In this document: positions 32,446-43,801 of the stretch, piece after piece
Position numbering within the stretch: position 1 is the first letter of the stretch
Layout: each line of letters starts with the position of its first letter
Made by a program: the position numbers and the translations under genes
Source of the DNA: Anas platyrhynchos
Lineage: Eukaryota; Chordata; Aves; Anseriformes; Anatidae
Direction of reading: 5' to 3'
Assembly: GCF_047663525.1 (NCBI RefSeq)
Contig: NC_092605.1
Location: forward strand, 3,534,001 to 3,598,000
Length of the DNA stretch: 64,000 nucleotides
The notes under the pieces: generated by a model
Seen by the model: only the letters and a program-made list of their open reading frames with translations
The model's database searches: none
Told to the model about the DNA's origin: nothing

Positions 32446-35400
32446 CCCTGCAGCTCCATTCTGTTGAATTAAGCACCAAAAAAAAAAATAATGCAATTTC
32501 TGTTTAACTTTGATGGCAAAGCCAAGACATACTAAAAATTAAGAATGATATTTTCCTTTAATAAAAAGCACAATCTTCTGGTAGCATGATTTTCTGGAAA
32601 ATGATTTTGATGGATGAATCATCTGGCCCATCAATTTCTGCTGGGTCCAGTATTAAGTGTAATTCTCAATGGTATTTACTGTATGTAGCGTTCATTTCTT
32701 CCTCGTGAATAGGCTTATTAAGAATACTGTGCTTTGCTCACTGCATAGGTATATAAAAATACATACAAAGAAAAATCCTGCAAAGTAGCAGACAAGAAAG
32801 AGAGGAACCAGGAGAGTCAGCCCCAAAAATACTACAGAAGTGCAATGCTATTTATGCACACTTGAACTGCCCTGCCTGAGGCATCGCGGGCGAGCGGTGC
32901 TGCCCGTGCTGCAGAGCCCCATACACCCACCTGGCCCCTCCAGCCCAGCCCGAGAGGCATCTATAGTTTTTGGTTGTTTGCAGTTCAGTTGCAGTTCAGT
33001 TTTTAGAAACTGTTCAGCATTTTCTCCTTTTTTTTTCTCCCTCAAGTAGGAAAAAGTATTTGCTTTTTTTTTTTTTACCAGATAATTTAAAAAGCAGGAG
33101 GAAAGGAAACCGAAACGTTCTTTCCCTCTGCAATTAACTGTCCTCAATTCTGAATGGAAAAAAAAAAAAGGCAGAAATCAGAACAGAAAATTTCTGGCCG
33201 TTTTATATAGATCTGAAATCATGTTGCATGCCAGCATTTTGAGAAATTGCACGGCAATCTGGAGCTGGTGTGAGGGGCTGGCCCTGCTGTGAGCCCCTGG
33301 CTCCACTGCAGCCAGCCTCAGGCACATCTCAGTTTTCCCATCAAGGAAGTGTCAGCGAGAATACAAGCCATTTGTGAAGTTGCGTGAGTATTTTTCAAGC
33401 TCTTTGAAGTTAAGAGGCACTACAAATAATGTGCATATTATAAAGTTTTGGGCTAAAGCACTCCTTGGTGTTCATATCTGGGTGCAAGCTGGAGAATTCT
33501 GCCTCTGTCTCTCATAAAGACAGACAGGTGCAAGTCTTCAAGTTGTCACTGCACCACAGTGAAATGCTAAACGGTTTTGAAATCCTATTTTTGGTACAAA
33601 GCTGACATGCCTAAACTGCACTTTCATTGTACAGGAAGACAGAGACCAGTTTCTAGGGAGATCCTTTACATGCTACCACAACAGAAAAGCAAGTTGGATC
33701 GCCTCCCGCGCTGACTGACCCGGGCTGGGATATCCAAATACACAACGTCAGATTAATGTAAGCAAAGCAGTTGGCAGACACAAAGGCATCCCCAGCTCAG
33801 CCATCACCAGCAAAACAACCTTAACTTAGATGCAATGGGTTGAAATAATTGAGGTCTGATGATACGGGTCTGAGCTTCATCACCCCACATGGACCGGTAG
33901 CATCCCCCCTGCCCCATGGACACCCTTTGTCCCCCCCCTTTTCCCATGCATCAGCTGCTTATTGCAATGCTGCTTCAGTGACAAAGTAATTTCTGGATGG
34001 TTTCTTATCCTGATGGGCCAATATGTTGCAAGGAGCTGCATACTCCCCCTAAAGATGTGACCAGTTACGTTTGATAGTCATCAGCAAGAATGCACATATT
34101 TCAGATAAACAGAGCCTGCAAGGTCTCACCTTCCCCATATGTGTCCCTTCATTCCAGGGCTGAAACACTTCATCCAAGCACCTGTGAGGGCAATGGAAAG
34201 ATTCCCACTGAGTGCTGGTCTTGATTCAGAGGTTCAACAGCCCCTCAGCGCTCATTTTACCCCTGGGTCGGAGAAAATACACAGCTCCCAGCAGCGAGAG
34301 CTTACACCCACAGACAGCAATGCTGGCAGCTGAGCTAGATGCCTTCCCGAAGCTCTTAAACTCACTAAGCTTTATTTTCTGTCTGCTGTAAGTTAAGAGG
34401 GTTTTTGATCATTCACTATTTCAGTATGGTTCCTGCAAGACTGAGGAGCGTGTGGATGACTTCATTTTCCTTTTCCAGATATTAAGAAATGTGGCTGAGG
34501 GACTCGTCCATTAAATTGGTCATTGGTATTCACAGCAGGGAAGGCACTGCTCTTACAGCAGGTTTGTTCTGCCATATCCAAATCTCTCTGCCACAGAGCT
34601 GATAATGTGTTTCAAGAGAGTTAATAAAAGTAATTGGCCTTCATACAGAGAAAAAGAATAAAAATTTTGGGTGGAGGAGGAGCTGTAACAAGTCTGCATT
34701 TTCAAAGAGCAGGGCCAACAGAGCTTCGCGAATGTAGCAGGAAATCACAAAAGAAATATCCTTGCTTCAGGGAGTTATCCCAGTGGAAAGGGGATGGGAA
34801 CCCAGCTGCTAAACACTTGGCAAGGGACCTGCGATGGCACCCCAAAGCCAAGGGAGGCAGCAGCCAGCATGACAGAGAAAGGGAGAGAGAGAAAACACCT
34901 CACAGACCCAGTGACTAGCACCAGCCACCACCAAAGCCTGAGCACTGGCCCTGCCATGGTCATGGGTCACTTGGGAACTGGCCATTTGCCACTCATAAAA
35001 CCACCATCGCTGCCTGCCTCCTGCTCCTCACGTGACACAGCAGAGATTTTGGCTGCTCAGACCTGCCCATCACAGAGCCCAAGTGCTAAACTTGAGAGTC
35101 AGCGCGATGGAAGTCAGGAAGATTTTTGTTTGTGTAAGGGCAACGTTTGCTGTAGGCGCAAGGCTCAGAATCTGCTTCTTTTGTTTTTAAGCACTGTGTT
35201 GTGTGAATAACGTGCAGAAAAGGTGCCAGACTAACACCCCTGACGAAGGAAAGCGCCTGTTTAGCAAGCAGCCAGCTGCGCTTTCAGAGCAGCGCGGATC
35301 AGGCGAGCGGCCTAGCGCAGGCCAACGGAGCCTTCCCCAGGCTCCCGGCCTACAGGACAGGGGGCAGGCAGAGGCCTTGGTGCAAAACCCTGCGGCAGTC

Positions 35401-37600
35401 TGTATCTGAAAAGCACCAACCTATACAGTGTTTGCCACTTCCTTGTGATTATCACTTCTTTTCTCTCCCAGTTGTGGAAATTATTTCCAGACAGTCCCCA
35501 AGAGCTGAGAATTTCTGCCCCCAGCCCTGCAATGAGATCCGCAGCCTCGGCTCTGCTGCAGAAGGGCACCTTCTCCTGGGCTTGATCGCTCTTGAGGAAC
35601 ATACCGACACAAGAAGTCATCGCCATAAGCAGGGGACTGCTTGCAGGGCTGCGCCCTGCCAGATCCAGGGAAGGACCTGGAGATTAGCACCAAACTAATC
35701 CTTGGGTACAATCCAGTATGCAGTCAGACATTTGCATGCCAGAAACCTGACCAACGTGCAGAAACTGTTTATAGACTAAACCTAAACCTCATTATAAACT
35801 TCATCTAAAAGGGATGTTAGCTTCCCATGGTGAATGTTACATTGCTTTTATAACAAATGCTGGAATATTAGGCTGTTCTGTCCCATGAACTTCACACACA
35901 GAAATAGGATCTATTTTAAATGCATCTGTTCAAATTATTTCTCCTTTCCATTATCACCAAGGGGCAAGAAAAGAGCATCACAGCTTGATTTTGACCACCA
36001 CATAGGACAAAAATGTTCTTAGTTTGTTGCATTTAATATATGTTCTGTCTCCGAAGAAACTATTGCTTCTTACAGCAGGTCTCTTGCGTATTTGCCCATC
36101 AGGAGACAGCAAATCTTATGGGAAACGGACTAACAACATCTTTTGCCTAGTTCTGGCTAATTCAGATTAGAGCTTTTTAAGCATGCATTGACCTCTATTG
36201 AAGTAAAAACTTTTCAACATATATCAACTGCAGTTGCCACAAACCCTGCACCCAGCTGACATTCCTACCACAATTGCTGTGAATCGTTTTACTCTTCTTG
36301 AATGACGGAAAAGAACTGCGTGACTCAGTCCTTGGTTCCTGACACAACCAAATAAAAAGATGCTTGAGCAAATATTGCTATCCCAGCAGAAACGGCCCAT
36401 ATTTCATGTTAAGGAATATGATGTACAATCTTTTTTATAGGCACCATAGATCATCACCAGCCAACTTGACAAGTTAATTGTCCACAGTTTTTCTAGGAAA
36501 ACTAGAAACTTAAACAAAACAAATGAAGTGAGTTGAATGATGATATGTGTAGAGCAGGAAGCATTATGAGCTTATTGCTTTGGAAATGTGCAGATTCTGA
36601 TATGCTTCACTCTAAAAAAAATTCTGTCTGGTCAAACACTGCTCTCAGTGCTACTTACAGTAGAGGTATTATACAGACAGCAAAAGAACTGCTTATAGTG
36701 CATATTCTCTGCAGAAAAACAGCTGAACTTGACAAATCTGGGAACAAAATATTAATTAATCAAAGTAGGGAATATTACTCAAGGGGGTTGTAAGGTCAGT
36801 GGAAATAGTCACATGCTGTTATGGGTCAGTAGTGCCATAGTCCATACAATTAAATATAATGGTACAAAATATACTAGATGTCAACTTCAAGGAGAAAATA
36901 TGGATGAAAGGGCTCTGGTTCTAACTAGCCAGCTTTTATGCATAAGAGATATTTATTAGTTGTATTGTGAAACACTTAAGGATAGTATGTGAGTAGCTGC
37001 TAAACACTGTAAAGATTTATGCCAGACATAATGGAGAGGGGATGTATCCCTGTGACACACTTATCTTGATACTGTGGATATGCTTGAGAACACATCTCCA
37101 GGTGGATCAACGGCACCTGAGTGTCCCGCAGAGTTGAGGGACTGGCACGCAACAGAAGAACATATGGGAGCCACAGAACTAATGAAGGGAGACAGGAACA
37201 TACCAAGAAAGCTCTACCTGAGACTTCAGCAGCAGAAAAGCTCTTTTCAGAAACATGATGACAACTGCAGGCAAGAAAAAAGACAAGCCATGGACTAGCA
37301 CATCCATATCTGATGCCATAATGAAATTTACCCAAGACATCAAACAAAAGTCCTATACCTTCAAGAAGTATAAACACTGCTTCAGAATCCAGCTCCAAGT
37401 GACCTCTGCCCATATGGAAGTGAGCTGGGAGCAGGATCTCTTCCAGTTTCTTTTTCTGACTTACCAAGACCAAGTTTAAAGCTATTTTATGAGTTCAGTC
37501 TTCAAATGTACATGGGAAACATCTACCAATTCCATTCATTAAGTAGCTTTTAAAAGGGCAGAAGCTGTATTTAAAATTAAAAAAAAAAAAAAAAAAGAGT
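32446..37600. other. Intergenic region between convergent CACNG1 and HELZ
   Basis: This is about 5 kb with no recognisable gene, RNA or intact repeat. Open frames here, including 157 codons on minus at 37000-37473 overlapped by two plus frames, match no family I know and are within chance length for 64 kb. A small CpG-bearing patch lies at about 35270-35350. The gap is bounded by a CACNG1 poly(A) signal on plus and a HELZ poly(A) signal on minus. Confidence 0.55.
37579..37596. repeat. Poly(A)/poly(T) tract at the HELZ 3' end
   Basis: This is an 18-base A run on plus. On minus it is a poly(T) stretch just past the candidate HELZ cleavage site. Confidence 0.8.
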
Positions 37601-37624
37601 TCAAATTTTTAAAAATCTGAATTT

Positions 37625-37630
37625 TTTATT
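37625..37630 (-). terminator. HELZ: Likely distal poly(A) signal of HELZ (AATAAA on minus)
   Basis: TTTATT on plus reads AATAAA on minus. A run of 18 T on minus begins about 30 bases downstream, which fits a U-rich downstream element. Other hexamers upstream in the UTR remain possible alternatives. Confidence 0.55.
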
Positions 37631-39102
37631 AGTTCCTAGAATCACACTGACAAGCTCCCATGAGGCATTCAGATCTTCCTCATGAAAAAATGAAATTAAA
37701 CTGAATAAAACCAGAGCCTTTTGCTAGTAAATACAAGTTTTCTAAATTTAGGTCTGGACAAAGTCATTTACATTTTCCACAGAAAACAGTGGATGTTTAT
37801 TCCTGGACAAGGAGCATGAGATTTGGCATGTATAGTACTTTTAAATACGATGTTTCAGTTATAAAAAAAAAGTCAAGAAGCCAAGTACTCAGTGTAAATG
37901 TCCAAGACTCATTTCCTTTAAGTTGAGATGCTGTACACGAACTGAGAAACTACACCCATATTTTTAAATTTTTACTGTAATTGCAACAGCTCCATATTTA
38001 CAGTGCAGCCTGAGTCCATGCCCACTGGAGCCACCTTAATGGGCTTAATTTGATTTTTTATAAGTTTGATTAAACCCTAAAACAGTTTACAATACAGGTT
38101 TTTTTGTTGTCGTTTGTTTTTTAAACAACTATGACTCCACTAAAAACCGAGCAATTTACTTTAAAAATGAAAGGGTTATACACATGATGTAAGGGCTAGA
38201 CAAAACATTTCAAAAAATGTGTGTTTTTTTTCTCCAGAAGCATATTAACTTCAAGAAATACAATGGATTCATTCTGTATATATCCAAAGCTGATTGTTTG
38301 AAGATCTCCACCATACCCTCCCCAAACTCCTGGGGGAGAACACTTACAAAAATCTGTAACCAAAACCTGAGGGGACTTTCATGAGGTTATAGAATTGAAA
38401 GTGTAAGAGAAAGTATCTTTATAGTATTTTCAGCATAGATAAAATGCCAGTGCGAAACAGAATAGAATGTGGTGAGATGCAGCCATCTCCCCCTTAACTA
38501 ATTCACAGATAGCAGTAAATTAACAAGTGATGTTTATTAGTTTAATATTCAAATATGGTGAACAGAATCAAAAGACTGCTCCATATAAATGAGTGATTTT
38601 GAAACCCCTGAAATTACAATGCCAACTCGGCGAAGTGAAGTGCATTTGAACCCTACCTAGTCTTTTGTCATAGTCTTGCACATCTTACCAAGAGCTCCTC
38701 ACAGACTATAACATTCAGGCACACAGATTTTTCTTCTCTCAGAGCAGTGCCAGGTGCTCAGTGGAGAACCAGCAAAGCTCCACTGAAATAAAACGTCTGA
38801 GGCTAACATATTCAGAGCACATGCCCGGCCCTCACAAGGGAATTTCCCATGGACCTATTCCTGAAATCTTCAGCTTGGCAAAAACCCCAAGGCTGTAGAA
38901 TTTGGCCTCTACTCATTTTGGGTCTTCTTTATTTGATGCCACGTGCTGAAGTGCTAACCAGAACTTGGCAGGGGCTTTCCCCTCCCCCAGCATCTTCTGT
39001 TTGGTATAGACATTAGGAAATAAATTAACAAATTATGCGTGCTTTTTCTTTACAGAAAAAAAAATCAGATACATTTCTGAATCATGAACCAAAGGTTTAT
39101 AA

Positions 39103-39122
39103 TAAAATATATATATATATAT
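39103..39122. repeat. (AT)n dinucleotide repeat
   Basis: This is about 9-10 AT units in the HELZ 3' UTR, a short microsatellite. Confidence 0.8.
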
Positions 39123-40147
39123 GCAAACCTCTGCAGTGTACTGAGTTTAAATCAGCCCCATTATGTAAAGACCCTTGACTTAGAACACGAAGTCAAATGC
39201 AAAAAAAAATAATGATTGTAACCAGAGCAAAAATCTGATTGAGTACAGCAGCAGACACTGCTAATTTGTAAGGTGTCCCACGGACAGCTGTAAAATCTGA
39301 AATCACCCCCCACAGCCTATAAATTTTTATTTTTGTATGTAATAAGTGGAGGAATACTGCAAATAAACCCAGCTCAGTCCCTGTAAAAATTAAGTATTTC
39401 CCAGATTTAAAGTTATCTATTCAAGTGTAAAAGGAGGACTACTTATCTGGAGAAACTATGCAAACACCCCTTTATCTCCCCAGTTGCAAAAGTATGAACA
39501 GTGTGCAAGACCAGAAATCTTTACGAGCAAAGATTATCTTCTGCAATTTCATTCACACTTGTCTCTTTAAATTTTAAATATCCCATAATTTGGTTGGATT
39601 TTGTTGTTGCTGTTGTTGCTTAAATTTGTACTCCTAAAGGGCCAGGTTTGTGGAGAACTTAGCAGAACTCATAGATAAACAACCTGGATACCGTTCTCAC
39701 TCCCAAAAGATTTAGATTAATTTGGATACAGCTTTGACAAACATTAAATCTCTTCTTTAATGATGTTCCTCAAACAAAACAGTTAGCAAAATATCTGAAT
39801 TTCCTTGTATAATGTCACATTTTAATGTAAACATCAAATAATGTACCAAAAGTTTTACCGGAAAAAAAAATTAAAGCGGCACAATTCTTTATACCACTGG
39901 AGAAGGGGGGAAGAAAAAGCCAGATTACAAACATTTACACATGCATAGTGGAAAAAAAAATTAAACAAACAAACAAAAAAGTATTTTACTAAATTCACGC
40001 AATTTTTTTTAAAATAGTTATTAAATCTACTAAGCACCAACATACCTAAAAATTTATTTTCAGCTTCATGATTCATTTAAAAAACCTATCAAATTAACTT
40101 TTCAAACAAGCTTATATTACTAGCTTGTCCAAAAATAAAATGTAGAG

Positions 40148-40262
40148 TTTTTTTGGGTTTTTTGTTTTTGTTTTTTTGTTGTAGTTTCTTTTTGTGTTTT
40201 GTTTTTTTTCTTCTGTTTTTTGTTTGTTTTTTTTTTGTTTTTAATGTTTTTTTTTTCTTTTT
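40148..40262. repeat. HELZ: T/G-rich tract (A-rich in HELZ mRNA)
   Basis: On plus this is a stretch of T runs of 3-11 broken by single G or C bases. In the HELZ transcript it reads as repeated A runs separated by C or G, (CAAAA)n-like. It is a degenerate simple repeat inside the 3' UTR that could bind poly(A)-binding protein. Confidence 0.75.
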
Positions 40263-40616
40263 AAGTATACCAATACTTTTTATCTGAATGCTTCCAAACA
40301 ATGGCATAGGTGTCTGCAAAGAATGCCTTTACTTTACCCTACAGTGAATGGAAAATACAATACCACATCATACAGAATCTAAAACTAGAAAAGTCTGAGA
40401 ATGCAGCATCCCTTCACAAAAAAGCTGATAAAACTGAAAGTATTTAGAAGATGCTGCATCTTTATTAAAAAAAAAAAAAATTAAATGAATTTAAGCAGAA
40501 ATAACATACATTTTTACATTAACTGGCCATTTCTGGTACAGAAACCCAGCATAGTATGCTAATGTTATTGAATAAATGTAAATGCTACTTACAATCTTTT
40601 TAAATACAATTTAGAC

Positions 40617-40679
40617 AAACTTTTTTCTTTTTTTTTTCTTTTTTCTTTTTTTTTTTCCCTCTTTTTTTTATTATTTTTT
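40617..40679. repeat. HELZ: Polypyrimidine tract (A/G-rich in HELZ mRNA)
   Basis: Roughly 60 bases of T with scattered C on plus give an almost pure purine, A-dominated stretch in the HELZ transcript. It lies about 300 bases after the stop codon. Confidence 0.8.
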
Positions 40680-40983
40680 AAAGTTGTACAGGTAACCTCT
40701 CAGCTGCTAGTTTAATGCAACACATCATTAACATTACACAAATTAAAAAATAATGTGTGTTTTCCTACAGAAAGCTTCCAAAAAAACGACCCACGTCAAA
40801 AAATGCAAAATAATGGAATATAATTAAAAAAATTAGTTGCAAGTCTAGCAGCAAAGCAATTAGGTGAGGATATATTTACTAATATAAACAAAGGGAATAT
40901 TTGCAGCTACAGGTGAAGCCCCAACTATCTTAGATCTACTGACACAAATAAAAATTAAATTCTCTCTAAAAAAAATAATCTGA

Positions 40984-41315
40984 TTATTTAAAATAGGAGT
41001 AAAAGCCATTGCTACCTGATGAACTACCTAGGCTAAGTTCCTGAAACAAAGACAAAGGGTCGCTATTCTTTTTTGTCTGCTCAGGAGGAGGTTTGGGCTT
41101 TGGCGGAGCCCGCAGAGCACTTGCGTAGGACATGACAGGCTTGCTCCCACCAGCGTTCTGCTGGCTGTTACTGTTGGATTCGACGATCTGCTTGTTGGGC
41201 ATGAGAGGTGGGAACTGGCCAAGATGTTGCAGCACGTTGTAGTTGAAGGAATTTGAGAGCTGTATGTTTTCAGCCTTCAGATGTTCCTCTGGGGGCTTGA
41301 CCGTCTTCGGTGGAG
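40984..41315 (-). CDS. HELZ: HELZ last coding exon: conserved C-terminus
   Basis: The exon encodes residues 911-1019 of the visible part after completing a split alanine. It begins [19 protein letters not shown], continues through [21 protein letters not shown] and ends [17 protein letters not shown] plus YSYFK and stop TAA (40984-40986). The block [18 protein letters not shown] is proline-rich and basic. This C-terminus is among the most conserved parts of the otherwise loose tail, which suggests a binding motif. HELZ tails are known to contact CCR4-NOT, though which residues do so cannot be told from here. The acceptor is TTTCACAG|CT. Confidence 0.95.
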
Positions 41316-43548
41316 CTGTGAAAGGAGAAAGCAGATTTTGTCTAAGTGAACAACTCTGAGTTTGGAAATCCATGTACAGGAACCTCAGAGGAAGCACTGA
41401 GCAACACTGAAACCATCTCTGCTGGTAACAGCCCCCTCTGCACCCCCAACTTTCTGTGTTCAATCACCCTTTGTCCAAGGAAATTTCTGCTAAGTTATCT
41501 GGCTTTATTTCCAGCTACTGGATCTTGTATTACCCTCGTCAGCAATGCCGAGAAGACTGACATTATTAAACATATTCTCCATGTGCGTGTACCTACAGAG
41601 GTAGTAACACTGAACCTGCAATTCTGCACAGGTAGATTCTGCAGATACACTAAAGGTAGGCTGCTTCAGAATGGGATATACCCTAATTTAAACACTATCC
41701 ACTGAGATAGTACAAAGAGTATTTCATTCTTCTTGCCTTAGAGCGTAATAGGTGAAAATTAAAGTTTACAGCACCATATATAATTCATTCTCAAGCAGCA
41801 ACACAGATTTCTGAATGTTACCCAACTAATTATTGATATTTTTGTCTGAATGCAGTTCTAATTGATATGTTCTTGCTCTACATTTAACAACTTCTGTAAC
41901 TACCAGAAAAATAAATTTACCTAAAACCACAGGTATAAAACTGCTTTCAAGTGAATTTCCTGAATCCTAATGAAGTATCTTAATTTTGTCTGGGGAATTC
42001 TGCTGTCTTACATAGCTAGAGAAACTATACTGAAATGCAGGTATACATTGTAGGTAAAATAGCCCAAGAGTTGAACAACACACATATTTTGTAATTATTT
42101 CCATCTTCAAATCCGTAATGTTATTTTTGAAGTGCACATACAGGAATGTACGATCAAATGATTACATAAGTAGAAAAACATGATTATACAGTTCAGTTTC
42201 TCACTGGAAGGGTTGCACACAAACTTGTTTCTGGTAAAGTACACAAAAATACCTTAGAAAAAATGATATGGAAGGAACATAAGCAAAACATTTTTACTAG
42301 GGATGCTATGATTCAAAAAAAAAAAAAAAAAAAAAAAACCAGAACACAAGCAAAATAACTCCCCCAAAATAACTATAGCACTCAAGAGAAGACAACTAAT
42401 GACAAGCATGGCTAGAGGCGAAAACTAAGTGTGGTAGAAGTGTCTAGCACAAGAAAAAAATATGAAGATAAACATATTGAATAAGAACTTAAATCACTTT
42501 CTTCCTATCAAGAGAAAGAACACTTCAAATCAAGCTCTCAAATTGCAATTTCGAAAAGTGCCTGCTTATAACAACACAGAGCAATTCACAGCAGCTCTCC
42601 TTGCACTCTCCATAAATCCAACATGATGTAACTGAATACTTGTGCCACAGCCATTTCTGATGTACAGGGAATAAAAGCCCTTGAACTGTCTGGTGTCATG
42701 ATTGCTCACTCCCAGGCAATGAATACCAGCACAGGACCAGTTCACAGCTTCTCCTTCTTGTGGATTTTTATTTCATGGATTAAAAAACAGTAACCAGAAA
42801 CACTGAAGATACTCGTCATTAACCTTTAACACTATAAAACACACGTGAACTTCAAATATCATCATCATAGCCGGTAAGCCATGTCTCTAATTGCAAAGCC
42901 TTTTTATCACTGAAAAGTTTATTTTGTTTTTCTCCATTAAGTTGATCTGCACCACAACTACCAACAGGGAAGCCATGTCTTCCATGGTAAAGTTTAGACT
43001 TCATCACAGTAATGATGAAGTATTAGAATTTCCCACAAAATACAGAACTCCCTAATACAGTTTCCCGCCAGACGGTAACATCAACAAAGAAGGTTATTGA
43101 TTCTGGAGACAGATAACGTGCAAATACTTCTCACCAGTTACCTTAGATCCTTTTTTAGCAAAATCTCAGTTGCATTTGAAACCACTGTAAGAGAATACGC
43201 GGGTTAACTAGAACTTTTGTAGGAAGACTAAGAAACAGTACTGCATTTAGTGGATGAAATACTTAACCGTATTCTTTTTCAGACATCAGCAACGTACCAG
43301 AATATGAACAAGACAGAAAATGAAAATAGGGTTACACTTAGGAAGCCTTTAACTACTAGAAGAATAAATACTTCAAAAATCTTTGCTTAAATTAGTTTCA
43401 AGTCTTGAAGAAATGTCAGAAAACATTTTGTGAAAACGGACAAAAAATATATACATCCTTTCATTTAGACTTGCTTAATCCAGCCTTAATAGTCTACTTA
43501 CTGGAGCAGAGAGAGAAGCAGAAAAGCAAAGATCAAGTCTATACCTAC
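41316..43548 (-). other. HELZ: HELZ intron before the last exon
   Basis: This 2.2-kb AT-rich intron is bounded by GTAGGT and TTCACAG on minus. It contains a 24-base A run on plus (42315-42338) and nothing coding. Confidence 0.8.
42315..42338. repeat. Poly(A) tract
   Basis: This is an uninterrupted run of about 24 A on plus inside a HELZ intron. No associated retroposon body was recognised. Confidence 0.85.
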
Positions 43549-43801
43549 CTAACAACTCCCGGGGCGGAACTGCTCTGTTGGCTCCGTTGCATGGAATGTT
43601 TGGGTACGGGGCAGATGAGGAAGAGTTTACCCACAACTCAGGTGATGAATAGTTGAAAGATGACTGGTTACTGTGGTCCTGAAGCTCTTTACACTGACCA
43701 AGACTCTCTTGAGGAGTGCTTAATTCTTCAGAACAAGCCTGGACTGAACTAGAGGAAATTCTTCTTTGGTACAACGGCCTGCCTGGTCCTCTTGGTTCAT
43801 A
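43549..43801 (-). CDS. HELZ: HELZ exon: Ser-rich tail segment
   Basis: It encodes residues 826-909. It opens [20 protein letters not shown], a basic RRIS motif followed by serines that is typical of basophilic kinase substrates, then continues into a Gln/Ser/Asn-rich, probably disordered stretch with [19 protein letters not shown]. The exon ends in REL-L with a split alanine. The acceptor is TTTGCAG|TAT and the donor is TTAG|GTAGGT. Frame agrees with both neighbours. Confidence 0.95.

Larger units (their letters stand above)
37600..40983 (-). other. HELZ: HELZ 3' UTR
   Basis: This is about 3.4 kb of AT-rich sequence after the HELZ stop, with no further exon. In sense orientation AATAAA occurs at 40461-40466, 39326-39331, 38928-38933, 38533-38538, 37796-37801 and 37625-37630. 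The last is followed by a U-rich tract (37579-37596 is poly(A) on plus) suited to a downstream element, so the end is set near 37600. Two A-rich segments of the transcript lie at 40617-40679 and 40148-40262. An alternative short form could end near 40445. Confidence 0.6.

Noticed and set aside
37000..37479. 157-codon minus frame and two overlapping plus frames just past the HELZ 3' end
   Set aside because: I tested it as a lost gene or retropseudogene. No sequence resemblance was recognised on either strand, there was no poly(A) tail or splice-free match to a known mRNA, and the length is within chance expectation.
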